Assembly (NCBI RefSeq): GCF_001921865.1 | Contig: NZ_MSCT01000005.1 | Coordinates: 127,001-191,000 of the forward strand | Reading direction: 5' to 3' | Length of the DNA: 64,000 bases | Source: Pseudomonas chlororaphis | GTDB lineage: Bacteria > Pseudomonadota > Gammaproteobacteria > Pseudomonadales > Pseudomonadaceae | Shown: positions 25,306 through 39,829 of the stretch, piece by piece | Layout of the letters: every line of letters begins with the position of its first letter | Position numbering within the stretch: the first letter of the stretch is position 1 | Program-made: the position numbers and the translations under genes | Notes under the pieces: generated by a model | What the model was told of the DNA's origin: nothing | The model's database searches: none | The model's input: the letters and a program-made list of their open reading frames with translations, nothing else

Positions 25306-25448
25306 CTGTAAGCTACAGCTTTAGTGTGTCCACTAAAAGCGCGCAGAATAATTCAGTGAAGAAGCGGGGTGACGTGTCCATACGTCACTCCGCTTTTTTA
25401 CAACCTGCGATCGCCCTTTCAGGCTTTATTTACGGGAGGTCTTCTTGA
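25306..25448 (+). promoter_or_regulatory. carAB leader: inverted repeats, attenuator-like terminator, leader frame
   Basis: Three elements are visible. Two small palindromes, CTGTA-AGC-TACAG (25306-25318) and TTTAGTG-TGTC-CACTAAA (25320-25337), may be operator or antiterminator parts. A strong intrinsic terminator follows: a 13-bp stem AAGCGGGGTGACG / CGTCACTCCGCTT (25362-25395) ending in a T run, only 50 bp before carA. A GTG-initiated frame of 30 codons (25356-25448) runs through the hairpin and stops as TTGA on the carA TTG. This layout suggests transcription attenuation of carAB; mechanism is inferred. Confidence 0.65.
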
Positions 25449-26581
25449 CTAAGCCAGCCATACTCGCCCTTGCTGATGGCAGCATTTTTCGCGGCGAAGC
25501 CATTGGAGCCGACGGTCAGACCGTTGGTGAGGTGGTGTTTAACACCGCAATGACCGGCTATCAGGAAATTCTTACCGATCCTTCCTACGCCCAGCAGATC
25601 GTTACCCTGACTTACCCGCATATCGGCAACACCGGCACCACGCCGGAAGATGCTGAGTCTGATCGCGTCTGGTCGGCCGGTCTGGTGATTCGCGACCTGC
25701 CGCTGGTCGCGAGCAACTGGCGTAACACGCTGTCCCTGTCCGACTACCTGAAAGCCAACAACGTTGTGGCAATCGCCGGTATCGACACCCGTCGCTTGAC
25801 GCGCATCCTGCGCGAGAAAGGCGCGCAGAACGGCTGCATCATGGCTGGCGACAATATTTCCGACGAAGCGGCGGTTGCAACTGCCCGCGGTTTCCCAGGC
25901 CTGAAAGGCATGGACCTGGCGAAGGTCGTCAGCACCAAGGAAACCTACGAGTGGCGCTCGAGTGTCTGGAGTCTGAAGACTGACAGCCATCCGACCCTCG
26001 AGGCTTCCGAGCTGCCGTACCACGTGGTTGCCTACGACTACGGCGTCAAGTTGAACATCCTGCGGATGCTGGTCGAGCGCGGCTGCCGCGTGACCGTGGT
26101 GCCGGCGCAAACCCCGGCCAGCGATGTCCTGGCGCTCAAGCCTGACGGCGTGTTCCTGTCCAATGGCCCTGGCGACCCCGAGCCTTGCGACTATGCGATC
26201 CAGGCGATCAAGGACGTGCTGCAAACCGAGATCCCGGTCTTCGGTATCTGCCTGGGCCACCAACTGCTGGCGCTGGCCTCCGGTGCCAAGACCGTGAAGA
26301 TGGGCCATGGCCACCACGGCGCTAACCACCCGGTCCAGGACCTGGACAGCGGTGTGGTGATGATCACCAGCCAGAACCACGGTTTTGCGGTGGACGAGGC
26401 CACATTGCCGAGCAATGTGCGGGCGATCCACAAGTCGCTGTTCGACGGTACCCTGCAAGGTATCGAGCGTACCGACAAGAGCGCATTCAGCTTCCAGGGC
26501 CACCCTGAAGCGAGTCCGGGCCCGAACGATGTGGCACCGCTGTTCGATCGTTTCATCAACGAGATGGCCAAGCGACGCTGA
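25445..26581 (+). CDS. carA: Carbamoyl-phosphate synthase small subunit
   Basis: 378-aa glutaminase subunit providing ammonia for carbamoyl phosphate, the precursor of arginine and pyrimidines. N-terminal CarA domain, then the class I glutamine amidotransferase domain with nucleophile Cys in [15 protein letters not shown] (near residue 269) and the His/Glu pair in [11 protein letters not shown]. It starts with TTG at 25445, preceded by GGGAGG; this rare start codon is characteristic of Pseudomonas carA. Expression is probably controlled by the terminator in the leader. Confidence 0.96.
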   Translation: MTKPAILALADGSIFRGEAIGADGQTVGEVVFNTAMTGYQEILTDPSYAQQIVTLTYPHIGNTGTTPEDAESDRVWSAGLVIRDLPLVASNWRNTLSLSDYLKANNVVAIAGIDTRRLTRILREKGAQNGCIMAGDNISDEAAVATARGFPGLKGMDLAKVVSTKETYEWRSSVWSLKTDSHPTLEASELPYHVVAYDYGVKLNILRMLVERGCRVTVVPAQTPASDVLALKPDGVFLSNGPGDPEPCDYAIQAIKDVLQTEIPVFGICLGHQLLALASGAKTVKMGHGHHGANHPVQDLDSGVVMITSQNHGFAVDEATLPSNVRAIHKSLFDGTLQGIERTDKSAFSFQGHPEASPGPNDVAPLFDRFINEMAKRR

Positions 26582-26684
26582 CTGCTCGCCCCTGAAGGTG
26601 GCCCCGGCCTCGGCGGCCCCTTCAGCGCTTCAGAGATTTGATCAAGACGGCTTGCCGACTGACCTGCGGATTTGAGTGACAACC

Positions 26685-29902
<3,218 letters not shown>

Positions 29903-29906
<4 letters not shown>

Positions 29907-30379
29907 TCAAATATCCAATGACTGTCCAGGGCGCTCGCGCCCTGGAAGAAGAATTGACTCACCTGACCAAAGTCGTTCGTCCGAAGCTCAGCCAGGACAT
30001 CGGTACGGCCCGCGAGTTGGGTGATTTGAAAGAAAACGCGGAATACCACGCTGCGCGCGAACAGCAAGGCATGGTCGAGGCGCGGATTCGCGATATCGAA
30101 GGTCGCATGCAGAATGCGGTGATCATTGACGTCACCACCATTCCTCATACTGGAAAGGTGATCTTTGGTACCACGGTTGAAATCGCTAACGTCGAAACCG
30201 ATGAAAGCGTCACTTACCAGATCGTCGGTGAGGATGAGGCCGACATCAAGCTCGGGAAAATCTCCGTAGGTTCGCCTATTGCTCGAGCCTTGATTGCCAA
30301 GGAAGAAGGCGATGTCGTTACCGTTAAAACGCCTAGCGGCGTGATCGAGTACGAGATTGTCGAAGTCCGCCACGTCTGA
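29903..30379 (+). CDS. greA: Transcription elongation factor GreA
   Basis: 158 aa. N-terminal antiparallel coiled coil (residues ~1-75, with the acidic tip [15 protein letters not shown]) that enters the RNA polymerase secondary channel to stimulate cleavage of backtracked RNA, and a C-terminal FKBP-like domain. Translationally coupled to carB (ATGA). Membership of greA in the carAB operon is known in P. aeruginosa. Confidence 0.98.
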
Positions 30380-30407
30380 GCGAGGGCGCCTGCTTCGTGC
30401 AGGGGCC

Positions 30408-30812
30408 ATGCTCTGGCAACTGACCCAGATGTTATGGGTGGGTGGCGTGTGGTTGTTGCATGTCGGCTTGTTGCCGGTGCTGGATCGGATCGGTCTGGCA
30501 CCGCTGTTGATCGAAGAAATTGGCAGTGTGCTGAGTATGCTGCTGGTTGGTTTTTCGGCGGTATGCGTCGTTCTTCAGATGCTGGTATTAGTGCGTGCTG
30601 AAGGGTTGGCCAGCCTATGGCGGGATATGCGTGGGCAGTTGCTATTGATGGCGCTGTATGCGTGCGCGATGTATTTCGTGGTACGCATAGGGCTGCCAGA
30701 TGCCGAGCGCTGGCAATTGTTCAGCTATCTTATCTTGGGTTTTTCCGGTTTGTTGCTGGTCTTGCAGCCAGTACCCGGATGGGGTGGCAGGGCACGCGAA
30801 GCGCACCCTTGA
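30408..30812 (+). CDS. Membrane protein, DUF4149-like
   Basis: 134 aa with about four hydrophobic helices (LWVGGVWLLHVGLLPVL; VLSMLLVGFSAVCVVLQMLVL; LLLMALYACAMYFVV; LFSYLILGFSGLLLVL). It resembles the DUF4149 family by its helix pattern and its place next to greA in pseudomonads; function unknown. ATG at 30408 is preferred with GCAGGGG upstream; the frame can extend to a TTG at 30357 inside greA. Probably the last gene of the carAB-greA transcript, convergent with yhbY with 12 bp between the stops. Confidence 0.78.
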   Translation: MLWQLTQMLWVGGVWLLHVGLLPVLDRIGLAPLLIEEIGSVLSMLLVGFSAVCVVLQMLVLVRAEGLASLWRDMRGQLLLMALYACAMYFVVRIGLPDAERWQLFSYLILGFSGLLLVLQPVPGWGGRAREAHP

Positions 30813-30824
30813 CCCTTCCCGACG

Positions 30825-31133
30825 TCAGTGGAAACGATGGACGTTGGACAGTTGCTTGTTTACCTTGGCGTTTTTGCGATAAATCAGCGCCATTTTGCCG
30901 ATGACCTGCACCAGATCCGCTTTGCCGGCCTTGCACAGTTCGGCGATGGCTTCCAGGCGGGATTCGCGCTCGAGGATGTTGAGCTTGATCTTGATCAGCT
31001 CGTGGTCGCTCAAGGCGCGTTCAAGTTCGGCCAACACACCTTCGGTCAAACCGTTGTCAGCCACAGTCAATACTGGTTTCAGATGGTGGCCAATGGATTT
31101 GTACTGTTTCTTCTGCTCTTGAGTGAGCGGCAT
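30825..31133 (-). CDS. yhbY: Ribosome assembly RNA-binding protein YhbY
   Basis: 102-aa single CRM-domain protein that binds pre-50S particles. Conserved: MPLTQEQKKQYKSIGHHLKPV, GLTEGVLAELERALSDHELIK and the GxxG-like turn VIGKMALIYRKN. It is divergent from rlmE, which modifies 23S rRNA, an arrangement conserved in gamma-proteobacteria. Confidence 0.95.
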   Translation of the reverse strand: MPLTQEQKKQYKSIGHHLKPVLTVADNGLTEGVLAELERALSDHELIKIKLNILERESRLEAIAELCKAGKADLVQVIGKMALIYRKNAKVNKQLSNVHRFH

Positions 31134-31238
31134 AATCTGACCCCTGCGTCTGATCTTGTAAAAAGCGGCGGCCAGTTTACCCGAGCGCGTCCGGGACCGC
31201 CCAGTTAATCACGACCCGTTTTATTTTTGAGGTGGCCC

Positions 31239-31868
31239 GTGGCCCGTTCCAAAACAAGCCATAACTGGCTGAAAGAGCACTTCAACGACCCATTCGTCAA
31301 AATGGCGCAAAAAGATGGGTACCGTTCACGTGCCAGCTACAAACTTCTGGAAATTCAGGAAAAGGACCGTCTGATCCGCCCTGGAATGAGTGTGATCGAC
31401 CTGGGGGCGGCGCCTGGTGGTTGGTCGCAGGTTACCAGTCGTCTGATTGGCGGGCAGGGGCGTTTGATCGCTTCCGATATCCTGGAAATGGACAGCATTC
31501 CCGATGTGACCTTTATCCAGGGCGACTTTACCGAAGACGCCGTATTGGCCCGGATCCTCGAAGCGGTCGGAAATTCCGAGGTCGACCTTGTGATTTCCGA
31601 TATGGCCCCCAATATGAGTGGTACGCCTGCGGTGGATATGCCGCGTGCAATGTTTCTGTGTGAACTGGCACTTGATTTGGCGGGGCGGGTTCTGCGTCCC
31701 GGTGGCGACTTCCTGATAAAGATTTTCCAGGGAGAGGGCTTCGACGAATACCACAAGAACGTTCGCAAGATGTTCGACAAGGTCGTGATGCGTAAGCCAA
31801 GTTCTTCCCGTGACCGTTCTCGCGAGCAATATCTGTTGGGACGTGGCTTTCGCGGACGTATTGAATAA
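31239..31868 (+). CDS. rlmE: 23S rRNA 2'-O-ribose U2552 methyltransferase
   Basis: 209 aa (FtsJ/RrmJ), the same length as in E. coli. SAM-binding [16 protein letters not shown], catalytic K-D-K-E residues in the expected blocks (e.g. [28 protein letters not shown]). It uses a GTG start at 31239, with GAGG six bases upstream; the frame upstream begins with TTG and lacks a ribosome-binding site. ftsH follows after 191 bp. Confidence 0.96.
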   Translation: MARSKTSHNWLKEHFNDPFVKMAQKDGYRSRASYKLLEIQEKDRLIRPGMSVIDLGAAPGGWSQVTSRLIGGQGRLIASDILEMDSIPDVTFIQGDFTEDAVLARILEAVGNSEVDLVISDMAPNMSGTPAVDMPRAMFLCELALDLAGRVLRPGGDFLIKIFQGEGFDEYHKNVRKMFDKVVMRKPSSSRDRSREQYLLGRGFRGRIE

Positions 31869-32059
31869 CGATGCTTTTGACCGGGCTGATAGTTTTTTCG
31901 TATTTCGTCCTGGGGGTTTAAACGAATATTGTGTCATCCGGGTTTCACAAAGGGTTACAGACAGCGCCTGCCAGAGCTGTAGGTAATGTAGTAAGTTAGG
32001 TCGGTGAATATCATGCGAAGCGCGCGCCAGCAGCGGAGCTTGCTTCAGAGGGTAGTTAA

Positions 32060-33973
32060 TTGAACGATATGGCAAAGAATCTGATCCTGTGGTTGATCAT
32101 CGCGGCTGTCCTGGTGACGGTGATGAACAACTTCTCCAGCCCTAACGAGCCGCAGACCCTCAACTATTCCGACTTCATCCAGCAAGTTAAGGATGGCAAG
32201 GTCGAGCGTGTAGCCGTTGATGGCTATGTGATTACCGGCAAGCGCAACGATGGCGACAGCTTCAAGACCATCCGTCCTGCGATTCAGGACAACGGCTTGA
32301 TCGGTGATCTGGTGGATAACCATGTGGTCGTCGAAGGCAAGCAGCCTGAGCAGCAAAGCATTTGGACCCAACTGCTGGTCGCCAGCTTCCCGATCCTGGT
32401 GATCATCGCCGTCTTCATGTTCTTCATGCGGCAGATGCAGGGTGGTGCCGGTGGCAAGGGCGGGCCAATGAGCTTTGGCAAGAGCAAGGCGCGCCTGCTG
32501 TCCGAAGATCAGGTGAAAACCACCCTGGCAGATGTCGCGGGTTGCGACGAGGCCAAGGAAGAAGTAGGCGAGTTGGTAGAGTTCCTCCGCGATCCTGGTA
32601 AGTTCCAGCGCCTGGGCGGTCGTATTCCTCGTGGTGTGTTGATGGTGGGCCCGCCTGGTACCGGTAAGACTTTGCTGGCCAAGGCCATTGCGGGCGAAGC
32701 CAAGGTGCCGTTCTTCACCATCTCCGGTTCCGACTTTGTCGAAATGTTCGTTGGTGTCGGTGCCAGTCGCGTTCGCGATATGTTCGAGCAGGCCAAGAAG
32801 CATGCTCCGTGCATTATCTTCATCGATGAAATCGATGCCGTTGGTCGCCATCGTGGTGCCGGCATGGGCGGCGGTCATGACGAGCGCGAGCAGACTCTCA
32901 ACCAGTTGCTGGTCGAGATGGATGGCTTTGAAATGAATGACGGCATTATCGTCATTGCAGCAACTAACCGCCCTGATGTACTGGACCCGGCATTGTTGCG
33001 TCCTGGTCGTTTCGACCGCCAGGTCGTGGTCGGCCTCCCGGACATCCGTGGTCGTGAGCAGATTTTGAAGGTTCACATGCGTAAAGTGCCGATGGGCGAT
33101 GATGTTGCCCCGGCAGTGATCGCACGCGGTACCCCTGGCTTTTCTGGTGCCGATCTGGCCAACCTGGTGAACGAAGCCTCGCTCTTCGCTGCCCGTAGTG
33201 GCAAGCGCATCGTCGAGATGAAAGAGTTTGAACTGGCCAAAGACAAGATCATGATGGGGGCGGAGCGCAAGTCCATGGTCATGTCTGAAAAGGAAAAGCA
33301 GAACACTGCTTATCACGAGGCTGGTCACGCTATTGTCGGTCGCGTAGTTCCTGAGCACGATCCGGTCTACAAGGTTTCGATCATTCCACGTGGTCGAGCC
33401 TTGGGTGTCACCATGTTCCTGCCGGAAGAAGATCGCTACAGCCTGTCCAAGCGTGCGCTGATCAGCCAGATCTGTTCGCTTTACGGTGGCCGTATCGCCG
33501 AAGAAATGACATTGGGTTTTGACGGTGTCACTACAGGGGCTTCCAATGACATCATGCGTGCCAGCCAGATTGCACGGAATATGGTGACCAAGTGGGGGCT
33601 TTCCGAAAAACTGGGTCCTTTGATGTATGCCGAAGAAGAGGGCGAGGTTTTTCTGGGGCGCAGTGCGGGTAGCCAGCATGCCAGCCTGTCTGCTGAAACA
33701 GCCAAGCTGATTGACTCCGAGGTTCGTAGCATCATCGATCAGTGCTATGGCACCGCCAAGCAGATCCTGACGGATAACCGCGACAAGCTTGATGCGATGG
33801 CTGATGCCTTGATGAAGTATGAAACCATTGATGCCGAGCAAATCGACGACATCATGGCTGGTCGTCCTCCTCGCGAGCCACGTGATTGGGAGGGCGGTTC
33901 GGGGACTGCCCCTCCGGTGGTGCAGAATGAGCGTCCAGAAACACCGATCGGTGGCCCGGCTGCTGACCACTAA
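32060..33973 (+). CDS. ftsH: ATP-dependent zinc metalloprotease FtsH
   Basis: 637-aa membrane-anchored AAA protease degrading misfolded membrane proteins, LpxC and RpoH. Two N-terminal membrane helices ([15 protein letters not shown] and [13 protein letters not shown]), Walker A GPPGTGKT near 197, Walker [12 protein letters not shown], second region of homology [20 protein letters not shown], zinc motif HEAGH near 420. TTG at 32060 is chosen since GAGGG is 7-8 nt upstream; the ATG 9 nt further on would be too far from it. folP follows 8 bp later. Confidence 0.97.
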   Translation: MNDMAKNLILWLIIAAVLVTVMNNFSSPNEPQTLNYSDFIQQVKDGKVERVAVDGYVITGKRNDGDSFKTIRPAIQDNGLIGDLVDNHVVVEGKQPEQQSIWTQLLVASFPILVIIAVFMFFMRQMQGGAGGKGGPMSFGKSKARLLSEDQVKTTLADVAGCDEAKEEVGELVEFLRDPGKFQRLGGRIPRGVLMVGPPGTGKTLLAKAIAGEAKVPFFTISGSDFVEMFVGVGASRVRDMFEQAKKHAPCIIFIDEIDAVGRHRGAGMGGGHDEREQTLNQLLVEMDGFEMNDGIIVIAATNRPDVLDPALLRPGRFDRQVVVGLPDIRGREQILKVHMRKVPMGDDVAPAVIARGTPGFSGADLANLVNEASLFAARSGKRIVEMKEFELAKDKIMMGAERKSMVMSEKEKQNTAYHEAGHAIVGRVVPEHDPVYKVSIIPRGRALGVTMFLPEEDRYSLSKRALISQICSLYGGRIAEEMTLGFDGVTTGASNDIMRASQIARNMVTKWGLSEKLGPLMYAEEEGEVFLGRSAGSQHASLSAETAKLIDSEVRSIIDQCYGTAKQILTDNRDKLDAMADALMKYETIDAEQIDDIMAGRPPREPRDWEGGSGTAPPVVQNERPETPIGGPAADH

Positions 33974-33981
33974 GGTTTGAA

Positions 33982-34833
33982 ATGACTTCTTTGTCGTCCT
34001 CGACCCGGTTGCCTTGCGGCAACCGGGTTCTTGATTTAGCCCGTACGCATGTTATGGGCATTCTTAATGTCACTCCTGATTCCTTCTCTGATGGCGGTCG
34101 TTTCAGTCAGCTTGATGCTGCCTTGCGTCATGCCGAGGCTATGGTGAGCGCGGGTGCGACGCTGATCGACGTGGGGGGGGAATCCACTCGTCCTGGCGCG
34201 CGAGCGGTGTCACCGCTTGAAGAGTTGGAGCGCGTAGCGCCTATCGTCGAGCGTATCCATCGTGAACTGGATGTCATTATCTCGGTCGATACATCCACGC
34301 CTGCGGTTATGCGCGAAACTGCGCGCCTCGGTGCGGGGTTGATCAATGACGTTCGCTCTTTGCAGCGAGATGGTGCGCTGGACGCAGCGGCGGCCACTGG
34401 CCTACCTGTCTGTCTCATGCACATGCTCGGTGAGCCTGGCGATATGCAGGACAATCCGCAGTATCGAAATGTGACCAGTGAAGTGAGTGAGTTCCTGGCT
34501 GGGCGTATGGCCCAATGTGCGGCAGTGGGTATCGGAGCGGAGCAAATTATTCTGGACCCGGGGTTTGGTTTCGCGAAAACCTTGCAGCACAACTTGAGCC
34601 TGTTCAAGCATATGGATGCTCTGCATGCCCTTGGTCGGCCATTGCTGGTCGGAGTTTCGCGAAAGAGCATGATAGGTCAGGCGTTGAATCGTCCTGTAAC
34701 GGAACGGCTCTATGGCGGGCTTGCTCTTGCAGCCTTGGCGACTGCCAAGGGGGCAAGGATTCTGCGGGTCCATGATGTGGCCGAGACGGTTGATGTCGTG
34801 CGGATGATCGCTGCTGTGGAATCAGCCGAATAA
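33982..34833 (+). CDS. folP: Dihydropteroate synthase
   Basis: 283-aa folate enzyme, the target of sulfonamides. TIM-barrel signatures [46 protein letters not shown] and GVSRKSMIG. The pABA/sulfa loop regions look normal. It sits in ftsH-folP-glmM, with 8 bp upstream and 16 bp downstream spacing, the same order as in E. coli. Confidence 0.97.
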   Translation: MTSLSSSTRLPCGNRVLDLARTHVMGILNVTPDSFSDGGRFSQLDAALRHAEAMVSAGATLIDVGGESTRPGARAVSPLEELERVAPIVERIHRELDVIISVDTSTPAVMRETARLGAGLINDVRSLQRDGALDAAAATGLPVCLMHMLGEPGDMQDNPQYRNVTSEVSEFLAGRMAQCAAVGIGAEQIILDPGFGFAKTLQHNLSLFKHMDALHALGRPLLVGVSRKSMIGQALNRPVTERLYGGLALAALATAKGARILRVHDVAETVDVVRMIAAVESAE

Positions 34834-34849
34834 GAATGATGGAGCGCTT

Positions 34850-36187
34850 ATGAGCAAGAAATATTTTGGTACCGACGGCATTCGCGGTCGTGTGGGTGTG
34901 TATCCGATTACCCCTGACTTCATGCTCAAGCTGGGTTGGGCCGCGGGTATGGCCTTCCGTAGCATGGGCGCTTGCCGTGTGCTGGTGGGTAAAGACACGC
35001 GCATTTCCGGTTATATGTTTGAGTCCGCGCTTGAAGCGGGGCTCTCTGCTGCAGGGGCGGATGTCATGCTGTTGGGGCCGATGCCTACTCCTGCCATTGC
35101 TTACCTGACGCGCACTTTCCACGCTGAGGCGGGGATCGTGATCAGTGCTTCGCATAATCCTCATGATGACAACGGCATCAAGTTCTTCTCTGGTGAAGGC
35201 ACCAAACTCCCAGATGAAGTCGAGTTGATGATCGAGGAGTTGCTGGATGCGCCGATGACCGTCGTGGAGTCGAGCAAGTTGGGCAAGGTCTCGCGTATCA
35301 ATGACGCGTCGGGCCGTTACATCGAGTTCTGTAAGAGCAGCGTTCCTTCCAGCACCAGTTTTGCTGGACTGAAGATTGTCGTCGACTGTGCCCACGGTGC
35401 GACCTACAAGGTGGCGCCAAGTGTTTTCAAGGAGTTGGGTGCGGAGGTGGTGGTTCTTTCTGCGCAGCCTAACGGTCTGAACATTAACGACAATTGCGGC
35501 TCCACTCATATGGGGCAACTACAGGCTGCGGTATTGGCCGAGCATGCCGATTTAGGCATTGCTTTCGATGGCGATGGCGATCGTGTGCTGATGGTCGATC
35601 ACACAGGGGCTGTCGTCGATGGTGACGAGTTGCTGTTTATCATCGCCCGGGACCTGCATGCGCGGAACAAGCTACAAGGCGGTGTGGTCGGCACCTTGAT
35701 GAGTAATCTGGGGCTCGAATTGGCGCTGGCTGACCTGGGTATTCCATTTGTCCGCGCCAATGTCGGCGACCGCTACGTCATTGCCGAGTTGCTTGAGCGC
35801 GAGTGGTTGGTAGGTGGCGAAAATTCCGGCCATATCGTGTGCTTCCAGCACACCACCACGGGCGATGCGATTATCGCTGCTCTCCAGGTGTTGATGGCGC
35901 TGAAACGGCGTGATGAAGGGTTGGCGCAATCGCGTCAGGCGCTGCGCAAGTGCCCGCAGGTTCTGGTCAATGTACGCTTCGGCGGCGGGGCCAATCCTGT
36001 TGAGCATCCGGCTGTCAAAGAGGCCTGCGCGCGGGTTACTACAGCGATGGCGGGGCGTGGTCGAGTGTTGTTGCGCAAGTCGGGTACCGAGCCTTTGGTT
36101 CGTGTCATGGTTGAAGGTGACGATGAGGCTCAGGTTCGCGGCTATGCCGACGAGCTGGCAAAACTGGTTGCAGAAGTTTCTGCCTGA
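34850..36187 (+). CDS. glmM: Phosphoglucosamine mutase
   Basis: 445 aa, converts glucosamine-6-P to glucosamine-1-P for peptidoglycan and LPS. Phosphoserine active site [16 protein letters not shown] near residue 100, metal site [13 protein letters not shown] near 242, sugar loop GGENSGHIV and phosphate loop [18 protein letters not shown] at 34850 with GGAG upstream. Confidence 0.98.
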   Translation: MSKKYFGTDGIRGRVGVYPITPDFMLKLGWAAGMAFRSMGACRVLVGKDTRISGYMFESALEAGLSAAGADVMLLGPMPTPAIAYLTRTFHAEAGIVISASHNPHDDNGIKFFSGEGTKLPDEVELMIEELLDAPMTVVESSKLGKVSRINDASGRYIEFCKSSVPSSTSFAGLKIVVDCAHGATYKVAPSVFKELGAEVVVLSAQPNGLNINDNCGSTHMGQLQAAVLAEHADLGIAFDGDGDRVLMVDHTGAVVDGDELLFIIARDLHARNKLQGGVVGTLMSNLGLELALADLGIPFVRANVGDRYVIAELLEREWLVGGENSGHIVCFQHTTTGDAIIAALQVLMALKRRDEGLAQSRQALRKCPQVLVNVRFGGGANPVEHPAVKEACARVTTAMAGRGRVLLRKSGTEPLVRVMVEGDDEAQVRGYADELAKLVAEVSA

Positions 36188-36253
36188 TTTCGGCTTGCCA
36201 GTGTTGATGCGGTTGGGTAACATCTGCGCCCACTTTGACCGACGAGGTACAGC

Positions 36254-37009
36254 ATGCGTCGCCCTATGGTAGCTGGTAACTGGAAAATGCACGGTACCCG
36301 CGCCAGCGTCGCTGAGCTGATCAACGGCCTGCGTCATCTGGCCTTGCCTAGCGGTGTTGATGTCGCGGTGTTCCCGCCTTGCTTGTATATCAATCAGGTG
36401 ATTGATGGCTTGAAAGGCAAGTCGATTTCGGTCGGCGCGCAGAATTCTGCGGTGGAGCCCATGCAAGGTGCGCTGACAGGGGAAATTGCTCCGAGTCAGT
36501 TGGTCGACGCAGGTTGTTCCCTGGTGTTGGTTGGGCATTCCGAGCGCCGTCTGATGATGGGTGAGCGCGATGGTACGCTGAATCGCAAATTCGCAGCGGC
36601 ACAGGCCTGTGGTTTGAAGCCGGTCTTGTGTGTAGGGGAAACCCTCGAGCAGCGCGAGTCTGGCAAGACTCTTGAGGTTGTCGGGCGTCAGCTGGGCAGC
36701 ATTATCGAAGAGTTGGGTGTTGGTGCGTTTACCAATGCCGTTATTGCTTACGAGCCGGTCTGGGCTATTGGTACCGGGCTGACGGCTTCACCGCAACAGG
36801 CTCAGGATGTGCACGCAGCCATCCGGGCGCAGTTGGCGGCAGAGAATTCTGAAGTGGCACGAGGTGTGCGGCTTCTATACGGCGGCAGCGTGAAGGCGGC
36901 CAATGCGGTCGAACTGTTCGGCATGCCGGATATCGATGGGGGGCTCATTGGTGGAGCTTCCCTGAATGCAGATGAGTTCGGTGCGATCTGTCGCGCCGCG
37001 GGAAACTGA
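36254..37009 (+). CDS. tpiA: Triosephosphate isomerase
   Basis: 251 aa, glycolysis/gluconeogenesis. GNWKMHGTR with catalytic Lys, HSERR with catalytic His, [17 protein letters not shown] with catalytic Glu and the flexible loop 6, and YGGSVKAAN. It lies between glmM (66 bp) and secG (4 bp), the usual Pseudomonas linkage. Confidence 0.98.
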   Translation: MRRPMVAGNWKMHGTRASVAELINGLRHLALPSGVDVAVFPPCLYINQVIDGLKGKSISVGAQNSAVEPMQGALTGEIAPSQLVDAGCSLVLVGHSERRLMMGERDGTLNRKFAAAQACGLKPVLCVGETLEQRESGKTLEVVGRQLGSIIEELGVGAFTNAVIAYEPVWAIGTGLTASPQQAQDVHAAIRAQLAAENSEVARGVRLLYGGSVKAANAVELFGMPDIDGGLIGGASLNADEFGAICRAAGN

Positions 37010-37013
37010 AAAA

Positions 37014-37397
37014 ATGCTGGAAACAGTCGTAGTCGTTTTTCATCTGCTGGGTGCGCTGGGCGTAGTCGCCTTGGTATTGCTGCAGCAGGGTAAGGGTGCG
37101 GACGCTGGCGCGTCTTTCGGAGCAGGTGCTTCAAATACTGTGTTCGGAAGCCAAGGTTCCTCTACCTTTCTTAGTAAGTTTACTGCTATACTCGCCGCAG
37201 GTTTTTTCATAACCAGCTTGGGGTTAGGTTACTTTGCTAAAGAGAAAGCTCATGAGCTGACTCAAGTAGGTTTGCCAAATCCAGCGGTGCTTGAAGTACC
37301 AAAGCAACAACCGGCTTCTGATGATGTCCCGGTGCTCCAAGAGCAAAAGTCGGCAACTAATGCGACTGACGTACCTCCAGCTCAAGAGCAGAAGTAA
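37014..37397 (+). CDS. secG: Preprotein translocase subunit SecG
   Basis: 127-aa inner-membrane subunit of SecYEG with two helices ([20 protein letters not shown] and [19 protein letters not shown]) around the conserved [21 protein letters not shown] loop. The C-terminal ~45-residue Pro/Gln-rich tail is longer than needed and probably disordered. ATG at 37014, four bases after the tpiA stop. The tRNA-Leu gene starts 30 bp downstream. Confidence 0.96.
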   Translation: MLETVVVVFHLLGALGVVALVLLQQGKGADAGASFGAGASNTVFGSQGSSTFLSKFTAILAAGFFITSLGLGYFAKEKAHELTQVGLPNPAVLEVPKQQPASDDVPVLQEQKSATNATDVPPAQEQK

Positions 37398-37426
37398 GAA
37401 GAGATTCACGCAGTAACGTAGTCTAT

Positions 37427-37512
37427 GCCGAGGTGGTGGAATTGGTAGACACGCAACCTTGAGGTGGTTGTGCCCATAGGGTGTAGGGGTTCGAGTCCCC
37501 TTCTCGGTACCA
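37427..37512 (+). tRNA. tRNA-Leu(GAG)
   Basis: 86-nt class II tRNA. Acceptor GCCGAGG pairs with the 3' side TTCTCGGT-A-CCA; anticodon loop TTGAGGT gives GAG; the long variable arm and T-loop GTTCGAGTC are present; CCA is encoded (37510-37512). Confidence 0.97.
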
Positions 37513-37523
37513 ATTATCAGGAG

Positions 37524-37545
37524 AGCCCGCTGTTGCGGGCTTTCT
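37524..37545 (+). terminator. Hairpin between the two tRNA genes
   Basis: AGCCCGC-TGTT-GCGGGCT followed by TTC. Short intrinsic terminator after tRNA-Leu. Confidence 0.75.
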
Positions 37546-37608
37546 TGTAGGTGGAAGGTTACATTGACCCAAAAAGGGATCAGTCGTATACTTCCGCCCC
37601 AGCTTTGT

Positions 37609-37685
<77 letters not shown>

Positions 37686-37696
37686 GTTTTAGCGGA

Positions 37697-37718
37697 GCCC
37701 CTTTTCAGGGGCTTTTTG
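37697..37718 (+). terminator. Terminator-like hairpin after initiator tRNA
   Basis: AGCCCC-TTTTCA-GGGGCT followed by TTTTG, between tRNA-fMet and rimP. Confidence 0.8.
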
Positions 37719-37815
37719 TTAGCTGGTCACTTTATAGCGCCGATGTTCAACGGCGTTTCCGGGATGGGCGTTTCGCCCATTTTTTATTTGCACAAGCATG
37801 CACGAGGGGGTTCAG

Positions 37816-38274
37816 GTGTCGAGCAAGCTAGAACAGTTGCAGGCCTTGTTGGCCCCGGTGGTCGTGGCCCTTGGCTATGAATGCTGGGGTATCGAGTTTT
37901 CGGCTCAAGGTCGCCACTCACTATTGCGCGTTTATATCGATAAAGAAGGCGGAGTGCTGGTGGACGACTGCGCCATCGTCAGCCGTCAGCTCAGCGGTGT
38001 TTTGGATGTCGAAGATCCGATCACTGTTGAATACACCCTTGAAGTTTCCTCTCCTGGCATGGAACGCCCGCTGTTCACTCTTGAACAGTTTGCCAAGTAT
38101 GTCGGTGAACAAGTGAAGATCAAGCTGCGCTCGCCCTTTGAAGGCCGGCGTAATTTTCAGGGCCTTCTCCGCGGGGTGGAGGAGCAGGACGTCGTGGTGC
38201 AGGTGGAAGACCATGAGTTCCTGTTGCCGATCGATATGATCGACAAGGCCCACATAATTCCCAGTTTTGACTGA
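37816..38274 (+). CDS. rimP: Ribosome maturation factor RimP
   Basis: 152 aa, 30S maturation factor. Conserved [33 protein letters not shown] and the C-terminal SH3-like part with [17 protein letters not shown] start at 37816 (VSSKLEQLQ) with GAGGGG upstream; the frame opens 6 codons earlier at an ATG, less well placed. First gene of the rimP-nusA-infB-rbfA-truB-rpsO-pnp cluster. Confidence 0.95.
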   Translation: MSSKLEQLQALLAPVVVALGYECWGIEFSAQGRHSLLRVYIDKEGGVLVDDCAIVSRQLSGVLDVEDPITVEYTLEVSSPGMERPLFTLEQFAKYVGEQVKIKLRSPFEGRRNFQGLLRGVEEQDVVVQVEDHEFLLPIDMIDKAHIIPSFD

Positions 38275-38321
38275 GACGCGGATCCCGCGGATCCAATGGC
38301 TTGCGAAAGGCGAGGCGTACG

Positions 38322-39803
38322 ATGAGCAAAGAAGTACTGCTGGTTGTTGAGTCGGTATCCAACGAAAAGGGTGTACCGGCAAGCGTGATTTTTGAAGCGC
38401 TGGAGCTGGCTCTGGCCACTGCTACCAAAAAGCGTTTTGAAGACGAAGTTGATCTGCGTGTGGAAATCAATCGCCACACCGGTGCTTACGAGACTTTCCG
38501 TCGTTGGACGGTAGTCGAGGAAGCCGACCTGGACGATCCGGCGGTGGAAACCTGGCCGAGCAAGGTCCAGGAAACTCATCCCGGCGCGAAAGTCGGTGAT
38601 GTCGTCGAAGAGAAGATCGAGTCGATCGAATTTGGCCGCATCGCTGCGCAGACCGCCAAACAGGTCATCGTGCAAAAAGTTCGCGAAGCCGAGCGGGCTC
38701 AAGTCGTCGATGCCTACCGCGAGCGTCTGGGTGAAATCATCTCGGGCACCGTGAAAAAAGTGACGCGCGACAACGTGATCGTCGACCTGGGTAACAACGC
38801 CGAAGCGCTGTTGGCCCGTGAAGACATCATCTCCCGCGAGACTTTCCGTGTTGGCGTGCGTCTTCGCGCGCTGCTCAAGGAAATCCGCACCGAGAACCGC
38901 GGTCCTCAGCTGATCCTGTCGCGTACTGCGCCGGAAATGCTGATCGAGTTGTTCCGCATCGAAGTGCCGGAAATCGCCGAAGGCCTGATCGAAGTCATGG
39001 CGGCGTCCCGGGATCCGGGCTCGCGTGCCAAGATCGCGGTTCGTTCCAAAGATAAGCGCATTGACCCTCAGGGCGCGTGCATCGGTATGCGCGGTTCGCG
39101 TGTCCAGGCCGTTTCCGGTGAGCTGGGCGGTGAGCGTGTGGACATCGTCCTGTGGGACGACAACCCGGCGCAGTTCGTGATCAATGCCATGTCGCCGGCC
39201 GAAGTCGCGGCAATTATCGTCGACGAAGATGCCCACGCCATGGACATCGCCGTCGGCGCAGACAATCTGGCTCAGGCCATCGGTCGCGGTGGTCAGAACG
39301 TGCGTCTGGCCAGCCAGCTGACCGGCTGGACCCTGAACGTGATGACCGAATCGGACATCCAGGCTAAGCAGCAAGCTGAGACCGGCGACATCCTGCGCAA
39401 CTTCATCGAAGAGCTGGAAGTCGATGAGGAGCTGGCACAGGTGCTGGTCGATGAAGGTTTCACCAGCCTGGAAGAGATTGCCTACGTACCGTTGGAAGAA
39501 ATGCTCAACATCGACGGCTTTGACGAAGACATCGTCAACGAGCTTCGCGCTCGTGCCAAGGATCGCTTGTTGACTAAAGCCATCGCTACTGAGGAAAAGC
39601 TGGCAGACGCCCATCCGGCCGAAGACCTGCTCTCGCTTGAGGGTATGGACAAGGATTTGGCGATGGAACTGGCGGTGCGCGGCGTAATTACCCGCGAAGA
39701 CCTGGCCGAGCAGTCTATTGACGACCTGCTCGACATCGACGGCATTGACGATGATCGTGCCGGCAAGTTGATCATGGCCGCCCGAGCCCATTGGTTCGAG
39801 TAA
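38322..39803 (+). CDS. nusA: Transcription termination/antitermination factor NusA
   Basis: 493 aa. N-terminal RNA polymerase-binding domain, S1 domain ([22 protein letters not shown]), two KH domains ([13 protein letters not shown] and [12 protein letters not shown]), and C-terminal acidic repeats AR1/AR2 with helix-hairpin-helix character ([18 protein letters not shown] and the [15 protein letters not shown] end), as in E. coli. The start at [10 protein letters not shown] (38322) matches homologues. Confidence 0.98.
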   Translation: MSKEVLLVVESVSNEKGVPASVIFEALELALATATKKRFEDEVDLRVEINRHTGAYETFRRWTVVEEADLDDPAVETWPSKVQETHPGAKVGDVVEEKIESIEFGRIAAQTAKQVIVQKVREAERAQVVDAYRERLGEIISGTVKKVTRDNVIVDLGNNAEALLAREDIISRETFRVGVRLRALLKEIRTENRGPQLILSRTAPEMLIELFRIEVPEIAEGLIEVMAASRDPGSRAKIAVRSKDKRIDPQGACIGMRGSRVQAVSGELGGERVDIVLWDDNPAQFVINAMSPAEVAAIIVDEDAHAMDIAVGADNLAQAIGRGGQNVRLASQLTGWTLNVMTESDIQAKQQAETGDILRNFIEELEVDEELAQVLVDEGFTSLEEIAYVPLEEMLNIDGFDEDIVNELRARAKDRLLTKAIATEEKLADAHPAEDLLSLEGMDKDLAMELAVRGVITREDLAEQSIDDLLDIDGIDDDRAGKLIMAARAHWFE

Positions 39804-39829
39804 TAGGCGCGGCCTGAGGAGAGAAGTGC

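Noticed and set aside
26582..26684. Small ORF between carA and carB, as reported for P. aeruginosa
   Set aside because: The gap is only 103 bp and contains no reading frame with a plausible start and ribosome-binding site.
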